DNA of 7,961 nucleotides from JAVBLF01 sp031553675. Lineage in GTDB: Bacteria > Bacillota > Clostridia > Christensenellales > CALWSW01. Of the stretch, positions 1 to 5,584 are shown one piece after another. Location: positions 1 to 7,961 of the forward strand of contig JAVBLF010000055.1 in the NCBI GenBank assembly GCA_031553675.1, read 5' to 3'. The position numbers and the translations under genes are program-made. The notes under the pieces were generated by a model. That model did not search any database and was not told the DNA's origin. It worked only from the letters and a program-made list of their open reading frames with translations. Position 1 is the first letter of the stretch; each line of letters begins with the position of its first letter.

Positions 1-699
1 TCTGCCTACGGCGAAAAGCTGAATGGCAAGGCGATCGGCGGCGCGCGTGCCCAGGGCGGATGGGTCGAACTGGAATGCGGGGACACGCGTCTCCTCTTCG
101 GCGACGGCGCCTCGATTCGCATTCTGACGCCCGACGCGCCCGAACCTGCCAAACACCAGCTCTTCCTCCGCCTCGACGACGGCTCGGCGCTCTATGCGAC
201 CATCGGCATGTACGGCGCGATACTCGCCCTCGACGACGACGGATCGGACTACCCTTACTACATCGTCGCCAAGGAGAAGGTCTCGCCGCTTTCACCCGAC
301 TTCGACCGCGCTTACTTTCAAACGCTTTGCGACGGCGTGAAGCCGACGACGAGCGCCAAGGCACTGCTCGCGACCCAGCAGCGCATCCCCGGACTCGGCA
401 ATGGTTGCGTGCAGGACATCCTCTTTCGCGCTGGCATACACCCCAAACGAAAGCTCCATGCGATCGGCGACGACGAGTTGGACAGACTCTTCGATGTACT
501 GAAAAGCACGCTTGCCGCCATGACGGAGGCGGGTGGGCGCGATACCGAAAAAGACATCTACGGCAAGCCGGGCGGATACCAAACCGCCCTCAGCGCCAAG
601 ACCTACGCCTTTCCCTGCCCCGCGTGCGGCGGCGCGATTTCGCGCGAAGCCTACCTCGGCGGCAATGTCTACTTCTGCGCACACTGCCAAGCGCTTTGA
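1..699 (+). CDS. Fpg/Nei-family DNA glycosylase (endonuclease VIII-like), 5' end off window
   Basis: Base-excision-repair enzyme of the Fpg/Nei family, expected to excise oxidised bases and nick the abasic site. The visible 232 residues lack the N-terminal Pro-Glu catalytic end, which lies before the window. Present are the helix-two-turn-helix region with QQRIPGLGNG (about fragment residues 126-135) and its DNA-contacting Gly-Asn, and a C-terminal zinc finger with cysteines at 206, 209, 226 and 229 (CPAC and CAHC). The stretch GGRDTEKD followed by GKPGGY is typical, as I recall, of the clostridial 'endonuclease VIII' subgroup rather than classical MutM. Where classical Fpg has a Gly-Arg in the zinc-finger hairpin, this protein reads GGNVYFC, so the usual Arg is absent. 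The frame is open from base 1 to the TGA at 697-699. An 88-bp gap separates it from def, so it may belong to another transcript. Family is sure; substrate preference is not. Confidence 0.9.
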   Translation, partial: SAYGEKLNGKAIGGARAQGGWVELECGDTRLLFGDGASIRILTPDAPEPAKHQLFLRLDDGSALYATIGMYGAILALDDDGSDYPYYIVAKEKVSPLSPDFDRAYFQTLCDGVKPTTSAKALLATQQRIPGLGNGCVQDILFRAGIHPKRKLHAIGDDELDRLFDVLKSTLAAMTEAGGRDTEKDIYGKPGGYQTALSAKTYAFPCPACGGAISREAYLGGNVYFCAHCQAL

Positions 700-729
700 A
701 TTTGGCAACCCATGCACGCTGTTTTTGCA

Positions 730-735
730 TACAAT
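730..735 (+). promoter_or_regulatory. Weak -10-like TACAAT upstream of def
   Basis: TACAAT lies 52 bp before the def ATG in the only AT-rich part of the 700-787 gap. It matches the sigma70 -10 consensus at five of six bases, but no convincing -35 lies 16-18 bp upstream (the bases there are AACCCA-like). It is a candidate for a promoter driving the def-fmt-rsmB-rlmN run, held at low confidence. Confidence 0.25.
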
Positions 736-748
736 ACGGATAGAAATA

Positions 749-780
749 CGCGAGGGCTTTGCGCCCCGCTCCACGCGGAG
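749..780 (+). promoter_or_regulatory. def leader hairpin and Shine-Dalgarno
   Basis: GGAG at 777-780 sits 7 bases before the def ATG and decides that start. It can be covered by local structure in more than one way: CTCC (769-772) pairs with GGAG through a 4-base loop, or CCGC (766-769) pairs with GCGG (775-778). A longer nested fold pairs CGCG (749-752) with CGCG (774-777) around GGGC (754-757)/GCCC (763-766). The pairings are visible in the sequence; any regulatory role is inference. Confidence 0.45.
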
Positions 781-787
781 AGATGAC

Positions 788-1303
788 ATGGCATTACGAA
801 ACATCCTCAAGGACGGCGACCCCGTGCTCCGAAAGATCGCGCGCCCCGTCGATACGATCGACGCGCACATCCTCACCCTGCTCGACGACATGGCCGAGAC
901 GATGTACCACGCCGAGGGCGTCGGCCTCGCCGCGCCACAGGTCGGCGTGCGCCGCCGTGTCGTCGTGATCGATGTCGGCGAAGGCTTGATCGAGATGATC
1001 AACCCCGTCATCGTCGAATCGAGCGGCGAACAATGCTTTGCCGAGGGCTGCCTGAGCCTGCCGGGTTTGCAGGGCTACGTCGAACGCCCCGAAAGCGTGC
1101 GCGTCCAGTCCTACAACCGCAAAGGCGAGGCGATGGAATACCGCGCAGAAGGCTATCTCGCGATCGCGATGTGCCACGAGATCGACCACCTCAACGGCAT
1201 CCTCTTTTCCGACAAGATGATCCCGATGAGCGAGGAAGAGTTTCAAGAACGACAGCGCCTCGACGCCGAACGCGCTGCGCATGAGGAAGAAGCCGAACTG
1301 TGA
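788..1303 (+). CDS. def: Peptide deformylase
   Basis: Cytoplasmic metalloenzyme (usually Fe2+) that removes the formyl group from the N-terminal methionine of nascent proteins, the step that reverses the work of fmt next door. The 171-residue product carries all three signature motifs: GVGLAAPQ at 44-51 (Gln51 in the active site), EGCLSLP at 86-92 (Cys88 metal ligand) and HEIDH at 130-134 (His130 and His134 metal ligands, Glu131 catalytic). Length and the acidic, helical C-terminal tail (about 146-171) suit the family. The ATG at 788 is chosen because the protein then begins MALRNILKDGDPVLRK, the usual deformylase start, with GGAG 7 bases upstream. The frame is open further upstream to 533, but that part overlaps the glycosylase gene and has no family similarity. 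The stop overlaps the fmt start by one base (TGATG). Confidence 0.97.
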   Translation: MALRNILKDGDPVLRKIARPVDTIDAHILTLLDDMAETMYHAEGVGLAAPQVGVRRRVVVIDVGEGLIEMINPVIVESSGEQCFAEGCLSLPGLQGYVERPESVRVQSYNRKGEAMEYRAEGYLAIAMCHEIDHLNGILFSDKMIPMSEEEFQERQRLDAERAAHEEEAEL

Positions 1304-2250
1304 TGAAGATCGCCTTTTTGGGAACGCCTGATTTTGCGCTGCCCAGCCTGGACATGCTCGCCCAACGGGATTGCACGATCGTCGGCGTCTTCACCCAGCC
1401 CGACAAACCCGTTGGGCGCAAGATGGTGCTCCAGCCCCCGCCCGTCAAGACGGCAGCCCTGGCGCTCGGTTTGCCCGTCTTCCAGTTCGCCCGCATCCGC
1501 GATCCCGAGGGCGTCGAAGTGCTCCGTTCGCTCGCACCCGATCTTCTGATCACGGCCGCCTTCGGGCAGATCCTCTCCCGCGACATACTCGCGATCCCGC
1601 CGCTCGGCTGCATCAACGTCCACGGCTCGCTGCTGCCCGCCTACCGCGGCGCCGCGCCCATCCAGTGGGCGCTGATCGACGGCTTGGAAGAGACCGGCGT
1701 CACGACCATGATGACAGAGATCGGCATCGACACCGGCGATATTTTGCTGCAACGCGCGCTCGCGATCGGACCCGACGAAACGGCGGGCGAACTCTTTGCA
1801 CGCGTCGCACTTCTCGGCGCCCAAACGCTGTGCGATACGCTCGACGCCCTCGAAAACGACACCCTGACCCGCACACCGCAAGACGAAAGCCGCGCCACCC
1901 ATTGCCGCATGCTGACGAAAGAAACCGGCCGCATCGACTGGACCAAGCCCGCCAAACATGTTCACGACCTCGTGCGGGGCGTCAATCCCTGGCCGGGCGC
2001 GACGGCAGAGCTCGACGGAGACACGATCAAGATCTGGAAAACGCGCTTGCTCCCACCCGAAAAAAGCGCTTCCCCCAACGCGAACGAAGCGCCGGGCACG
2101 ATACGCCGCGCCGACAAAGAGAACTTGTGGGTCATGGCGGCCGATGGCGCGGTCGCGATCGAAACCCTCCAGGCGCCGGGCGGCAAACGCCTCGCCGCCG
2201 CCGACTTTCTCCGCGGACGATCGATCCGCGCGGGGGAACGTTTCTCATGA
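1303..2250 (+). CDS. fmt: Methionyl-tRNA formyltransferase
   Basis: Transfers a formyl group from 10-formyltetrahydrofolate to Met-tRNA(fMet), making the initiator of bacterial protein synthesis. The product is 315 residues, the normal size. The N-terminal catalytic domain (about 1-190) opens with MKIAFLGTPDFA and has the catalytic set Asn105, His107 (CINVHGSLLP, with the SLLP folate-site motif at 109-112) and Asp143 (IDTGD). The C-terminal tRNA-binding domain (about 205-315) starts near IDWTKPAKHVHDLVRGVNPWP. ATG at 1303 shares one base with the def stop; a GTG at 1300, immediately before and in frame, is possible but would add only one residue. No separate Shine-Dalgarno is clear, so translation is probably coupled to def. 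Its stop overlaps the rsmB start in an ATGA at 2247-2250. Confidence 0.97.
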   Translation: MKIAFLGTPDFALPSLDMLAQRDCTIVGVFTQPDKPVGRKMVLQPPPVKTAALALGLPVFQFARIRDPEGVEVLRSLAPDLLITAAFGQILSRDILAIPPLGCINVHGSLLPAYRGAAPIQWALIDGLEETGVTTMMTEIGIDTGDILLQRALAIGPDETAGELFARVALLGAQTLCDTLDALENDTLTRTPQDESRATHCRMLTKETGRIDWTKPAKHVHDLVRGVNPWPGATAELDGDTIKIWKTRLLPPEKSASPNANEAPGTIRRADKENLWVMAADGAVAIETLQAPGGKRLAAADFLRGRSIRAGERFS

Positions 2251-3584
2251 CGGCCGCGAAGACCAATCCGCGGCGCGCGGCCTACGACGCGCTGCTTGCC
2301 GTTGAACGCGGGGCTTACGCCAACCTCGCACTCAAAGACGCGCTTGCACCCCTTGCGGACGAAAAAATGCGCGCCTTTGCGAGCGCCCTTTTTTACACGG
2401 CGCTCGAACACAAACTCACACTGGAATTTTACCTGCGCCATTTCGCGACGAAACGCGTCCCGCCTGCCATCCGCTGTGTATTGATGATCGGCTTGGCGCA
2501 GATGATCTATATGAAGGTGCCCGCCCACGCCGCGATCGACGAAAGCGTCAAACTGGTCCGCGCCATCGGGAAATCCGACAGCGCCGCCTTTGTCAACGCG
2601 CTGCTTCGCAATGTCGACCGCCACCGCGACGAACTCCCCCTTCCCCAGGGCGGCCTCGTCGAGCGGCTGTCGATCGAACTGAGCGCCCCCGTTTGGCTCG
2701 TCGAGCGACACCTGAATCGCTTCGGCGAGGAAGGCTGTCGCGCGCTGTTGACGAGCCGTGCGTCGGAAGGGGTCTGCCTTCGCGCGAATCCCTTCCGCTG
2801 CTCCGAAGCCGAATGCGACGCGATCCTGTCGCGCGACGGGCTTGCGTTTCGCAGCGGTACGATCGTTCCCGAAGCCCGCATCGCCACAGGCATAGGCGAT
2901 CTCGTGCAATGGCCCCCCTTTCGCGAAGGCAAAGTGGCCGTACAGGGCGAGAGTTCAATGCTCGCCGCCCGCGTGGCCGACGCGCGACCGGGCATGCGCG
3001 TGCTTGACGCCTGTGCCGCACCCGGAGGCAAATGCGCCTACCTCGCAGCGGCGATGCAGGACGGCACATTGCACGCCTGGGATCTGCACCCGCATCGGGT
3101 CAAGCTGATCGAAGCCAACTGCGAGCGGCTCGGCATCGCTTTCGTGCAAAGCGCATGCCGCGACGCCTCGGTCTACGATCCAAATTTTGAAGACAGATTT
3201 GATCTCGTCTTCGTCGACGCGCCCTGTTCCGGTCTCGGTGTGATCGGCGGAAAACCCGACATCAAATACGCCAAAACACCCGAGATGATCGGCGTACTCG
3301 CCGCTTTGCAGGCGAAGATCCTGCACACCTGCGCGCGCTATGTCGCGCCGGGTGGAGCGCTCGTCTATGCGACCTGCACGATCGCCCGCGAAGAAAACGA
3401 GGACCAGATCGCCGCCTTCCTGCGCGATCACCCAAGCTTTGCACCGGGCGAGATCGGCTTTGCCTTTCCCGAAAGCTTCGACCGCGAACGGATTCGCGGC
3501 GGCATGGTGCAATTGCTGCCCCAGATCGACGGCGTCGACGGCTTTTTCGTCGCGCGCCTCCAACGACGGATGGATACCATATGA
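2247..3584 (+). CDS. rsmB: 16S rRNA (cytosine-967-C5)-methyltransferase RsmB
   Basis: SAM-dependent m5C methyltransferase acting on C967 (E. coli numbering) of 16S rRNA during 30S assembly. The 445-residue protein has an N-terminal NusB-like RNA-binding domain (about 6-130, including HAAIDESVKL and FVNALLRN) and a C-terminal Rossmann methyltransferase domain. Motif I is DACAAPGGK at 254-262 (SAM binding), motif IV is DAPCSG at 324-329 with Cys327, and motif VI is YATCT at 374-378 with Cys377, the catalytic nucleophile by analogy with E. coli RsmB. After motif IV the protein reads GVIGGKPDIKY, where Bacillus-type homologues usually have basic residues at the second Gly-Gly. The ATGA overlap with fmt fixes the start at 2247. 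The frame is also open across fmt back to 1371, but that is a GC-rich shadow. It ends in another ATGA overlap with rlmN at 3581-3584. Confidence 0.96.
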   Translation: MTAAKTNPRRAAYDALLAVERGAYANLALKDALAPLADEKMRAFASALFYTALEHKLTLEFYLRHFATKRVPPAIRCVLMIGLAQMIYMKVPAHAAIDESVKLVRAIGKSDSAAFVNALLRNVDRHRDELPLPQGGLVERLSIELSAPVWLVERHLNRFGEEGCRALLTSRASEGVCLRANPFRCSEAECDAILSRDGLAFRSGTIVPEARIATGIGDLVQWPPFREGKVAVQGESSMLAARVADARPGMRVLDACAAPGGKCAYLAAAMQDGTLHAWDLHPHRVKLIEANCERLGIAFVQSACRDASVYDPNFEDRFDLVFVDAPCSGLGVIGGKPDIKYAKTPEMIGVLAALQAKILHTCARYVAPGGALVYATCTIAREENEDQIAAFLRDHPSFAPGEIGFAFPESFDRERIRGGMVQLLPQIDGVDGFFVARLQRRMDTI

Positions 3585-5584
3585 ACTGGCTCGACATGGA
3601 TATGGCCGAACTGACTGCGGCCTTGCGCGAACTTGGCTTGCCCGCCTTTCGCGCCCAACAAGTTTTTTCCTGGCTTCACAAAGGCGTCGCCTTCGAAGAG
3701 ATGGCCAACCTCCCCAAAGATCTGCGCGCCCGTCTCGCCGCGGAAAAGCCGATCGGCGGTGCCACCATCCTCGAAACACACCGCTCAGCGATCGACGATA
3801 CGGCCAAGTATCTGTTTCAACTCGGCGACGGCGAACTCGTCGAGGGTGTGCTGATGCGCTACAAACACGGCCATACCCTTTGCATTTCGTCGCAGGTCGG
3901 CTGCCGGATGGGCTGCTGTTTTTGTGCGTCGACGCTCGAAGGCTTGATCCGAAACCTATCGCCGGGCGAAATGCTCGGCCAGGTGATCGCCGTCGAACGC
4001 GCCCTCAAAAACGAAGCCCGCGCGTCCGGAAAGACCTTCGAAGGCCGCGCCGTCCACAACATCGTCATGATGGGCTCGGGCGAGCCGCTCGACAACTACG
4101 ACAACACGATCAAGTTCTTGCGCCTCGTCAACGCGCCTGACGGCCTCAACGTGTCCTTGCGCAACATTTCGGTTTCAACCTGCGGCCTTCCTGACCGCAT
4201 GCACGATCTCGCGCGGGATGCGGCGGGCGTCAACCTCTCGATCTCGCTCCACGCGCCCAACGACGAACTGCGCCGCGCGATCATGCCCGTCGCGCACAAG
4301 TACGCGATCGCCGCCATCATGGACGCCGCGCGCGATTTTGTCCGCCTGACCGCCCGCCGCGTCATCTTCGAATACGCGCTGATCGAAACCCAAAACGACG
4401 CGCCCGAACACATCGACCAGCTCGCCGCCCTGCTGCGCGGCCTCCAGTGCCACGTCAACGTCATCCCGCTCAACACCGTCGCGGAACGCGATCTCCGTGG
4501 CCCGACCCGTGAACGCGCGCACCACTTCGCCGCTGCCCTCGAAGAACGCGGCATCAGCGCGACCGTTCGCCGCGAGATGGGCACCGACATCGAGGGGGCT
4601 TGTGGGCAGCTGCGGAGGAGGCATATCGAGGGGGACGCCCTACTTTTTTGTAAAAAGTTGGCTAAAACTTTTGGACGCCTTCGGCTTCGCCGGAATGCCG
4701 CGCTCCCGCACGCCATTCCGTTGCTTTGCTTTGTAGGGTTCCTTGGTTGGATACGCGCGGTTTTTGGAGTGAAGACTTGCAGGGAGGGGCTCTCTGCGTC
4801 TGGGGACTTGGGGATGAACTCCCCCAAAGGAGTACGGATGACGATCGAATTCGGATTGAAAACGCATGTCGGACAGATTCGAACGCTGAACGAAGATGCT
4901 TGCGCGGTGGCGCCTGAGGGGAGCTTCCCGCCGTTTGTCGTGGTCTGCGACGGCATGGGTGGCCACCAGGCAGGCGAGATCGCGTCGGACATGGCGGTGC
5001 GCACCGTGATCGACGTGATGCGCCGTCTGCAAGACGTGGACATGCGCGGGATCCGACGGGCTGTCGAAGTGGCCAACGCGCGGGTCTACCGCCATGCGAT
5101 CAGCCATGAAGGGTGCTCTGGCATGGGGACGACGCTCGTGCTGGCTGTGTTCGATCAAGCGGCTGTCTACATCGCGAACGTCGGAGATAGCCGCGCCTAC
5201 TTTTTCTCCAGGCGGGAAGGGAGCTTGCACCAGATCAGCACCGATCATTCGCTGCTCGAAGAACTGCTCGCTTCTGGACAGCTCGCGGCGTGCGATGTCG
5301 AGGCGTTTCCCTTCAAAAATATCATCACGCGTGCCGTCGGAAGCGCCGACGAAGTCAAGGTTGACCTCTTTGAGATCAGCTGGGAGCCGGGTGATTCGGT
5401 GCTGCTCTGCTCCGATGGCTTGACCCGCCACATCGCCGACGACGGGATCTGTGCCGTGCTGCGCGAAAGGACGTCTCCCCAGCAGGCCGCCGACGAGCTC
5501 GTCGACGCGGCCGACGCGGCCGGCGGACGCGACAACATCACGGTCGCGATCGCGCGCTTCGCCGAAGGGGGGGATTCCGAATGA
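3581..5584 (+). CDS. rlmN: 23S rRNA (adenine-2503-C2)-methyltransferase RlmN; frame stays open into the PP2C gene
   Basis: Radical-SAM enzyme that methylates C2 of A2503 in 23S rRNA and A37 of certain tRNAs. The RlmN part is residues 1 to about 352 (3581 to about 4634). It has the 4Fe-4S motif CRMGCCFC (Cys108, Cys112, Cys115), the SAM-site motif GSGEPL (165-170) and the two mechanistic cysteines, Cys101 (seven residues before the cluster, as in E. coli) and Cys341 in GACGQLRRRH. Family members normally stop 5-20 residues after that last motif. Here no stop occurs in frame: translation would continue through a linker of about 65 residues (355-419) into the complete PP2C phosphatase and end at 5584, giving 667 residues. 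The downstream ATG at 4838 has its own strong Shine-Dalgarno, so a separate phosphatase is very likely made as well. A real fusion, a frame change at T6 (4644-4649), or a sequence error that hides a stop are all possible. RlmN identity is certain; its true 3' end is not. Confidence 0.85.
   Translation: MNWLDMDMAELTAALRELGLPAFRAQQVFSWLHKGVAFEEMANLPKDLRARLAAEKPIGGATILETHRSAIDDTAKYLFQLGDGELVEGVLMRYKHGHTLCISSQVGCRMGCCFCASTLEGLIRNLSPGEMLGQVIAVERALKNEARASGKTFEGRAVHNIVMMGSGEPLDNYDNTIKFLRLVNAPDGLNVSLRNISVSTCGLPDRMHDLARDAAGVNLSISLHAPNDELRRAIMPVAHKYAIAAIMDAARDFVRLTARRVIFEYALIETQNDAPEHIDQLAALLRGLQCHVNVIPLNTVAERDLRGPTRERAHHFAAALEERGISATVRREMGTDIEGACGQLRRRHIEGDALLFCKKLAKTFGRLRLRRNAALPHAIPLLCFVGFLGWIRAVFGVKTCREGLSASGDLGMNSPKGVRMTIEFGLKTHVGQIRTLNEDACAVAPEGSFPPFVVVCDGMGGHQAGEIASDMAVRTVIDVMRRLQDVDMRGIRRAVEVANARVYRHAISHEGCSGMGTTLVLAVFDQAAVYIANVGDSRAYFFSRREGSLHQISTDHSLLEELLASGQLAACDVEAFPFKNIITRAVGSADEVKVDLFEISWEPGDSVLLCSDGLTRHIADDGICAVLRERTSPQQAADELVDAADAAGGRDNITVAIARFAEGGDSE
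4589..4634 (+). repeat. 10-bp direct repeat ATCGAGGGGG at the rlmN 3' end
   Basis: ATCGAGGGGG occurs at 4589-4598 and again at 4625-4634, 36 bp apart and in the same reading phase, so the protein shows IEG twice around the conserved CGQLRRRH end of RlmN. It could be a small in-frame duplication scar or chance; the intervening sequence is not itself duplicated. Confidence 0.6.
4633..4679. repeat. AT-rich palindromic core flanked by 7-bp direct repeats
   Basis: GGACGCC is present at 4633-4639 and 4673-4679. Between them lie 33 bases (4640-4672) with only 8 G or C, in a neighbourhood that is strongly GC-rich. The core contains overlapping inverted repeats: CCTACTTTT (4639-4647) pairs with AAAAGTTGG (4653-4661) with one mismatch, and the same AAAAGTT (4653-4659) pairs perfectly with AACTTTT (4666-4672). 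The two folds exclude each other. The layout looks like a tiny inserted palindromic element with a target duplication, or a bistable RNA element. Neither is proven from one copy. Confidence 0.5.
4691..4720 (+). other. Imperfect hairpin in the rlmN-PP2C linker
   Basis: CGGAATG (4691-4697) pairs with CATTCCG (4714-4720). Further inward pairs CG/CG and GC/GC are separated by single mismatches and close on a TCCC loop. The sequence after it, TTGCTTTGCTTTG, is T-rich but interrupted, so this could be a weak or decayed terminator of rlmN or a REP-like palindrome. Its position after the RlmN domain and before the PP2C Shine-Dalgarno is what one expects for an intergenic region, although the frame is open through it. 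Confidence 0.4.
4818..4833 (+). promoter_or_regulatory. Strong Shine-Dalgarno of the PP2C gene inside an anti-SD hairpin
   Basis: AAAGGAG at 4826-4832 lies 5 bases before the ATG at 4838 and is the best ribosome binding site in the window, which argues for independent initiation of the phosphatase. The same bases can be masked: ACTCC (4818-4822) pairs perfectly with GGAGT (4829-4833) through a 6-base CCCAAA loop. Further upstream, TTGGGG (4808-4813) could instead pair with CCCCAA (4822-4827). Confidence 0.6.
4838..5584 (+). CDS. prpC: PP2C-family serine/threonine protein phosphatase (Stp/PrpC type)
   Basis: Mn2+/Mg2+-dependent phosphatase that reverses phosphorylation by the PASTA kinase encoded immediately downstream. 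The 248-residue product is a complete single-domain PP2C: RTLNED (15-20), the metal-binding DGMGGHQAGE (38-47), GMGTT (95-99), VGDSRAY (115-121), DHSLLEEL (136-143), NIITRAVG (161-168), CSDGLT (191-196) and GGRDNIT (229-235). The metal-site aspartates Asp20, Asp38, Asp193 and Asp232 are all kept. No membrane segment is seen, so it should act in the cytoplasm. ATG at 4838 is chosen because AAAGGAG precedes it by 5 bases and MTIEFGLKTHVGQIRTLNEDA is the normal start of this family. It is in the same open frame as rlmN, so an RlmN-PP2C fusion could also be made. The first half uses more G-ending codons than its upstream neighbours. It ends in an ATGA overlap with the kinase gene, so the pair is probably translationally coupled. 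Confidence 0.93.
   Translation: MTIEFGLKTHVGQIRTLNEDACAVAPEGSFPPFVVVCDGMGGHQAGEIASDMAVRTVIDVMRRLQDVDMRGIRRAVEVANARVYRHAISHEGCSGMGTTLVLAVFDQAAVYIANVGDSRAYFFSRREGSLHQISTDHSLLEELLASGQLAACDVEAFPFKNIITRAVGSADEVKVDLFEISWEPGDSVLLCSDGLTRHIADDGICAVLRERTSPQQAADELVDAADAAGGRDNITVAIARFAEGGDSE

Noticed and set aside
60..743. Second + strand open frame over the glycosylase gene
   Set aside because: Arg-rich shadow translation; the glycosylase frame has H2TH and zinc-finger motifs.
533..787. Upstream extension of the def frame into the glycosylase gene
   Set aside because: No deformylase similarity before 788, overlap with a well-supported gene, and a good ribosome site 7 bases before 788.
292..1282. Antisense open frames opposite the glycosylase and def genes
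   Set aside because: No motifs or plausible starts, and they follow the GC-codon shadow pattern of the sense genes.
1371..2246. Upstream extension of the rsmB frame across all of fmt
   Set aside because: The translation is Arg/Pro-rich low-complexity shadow sequence, while fmt in the other frame has full family motifs; the ATGA at 2247 gives the normal RsmB start.
4650..4837. Promoter for the PP2C gene within the linker
   Set aside because: Several TTG and TA-rich hexamers exist, but none pair with 16-18 bp spacing and adequate matches.
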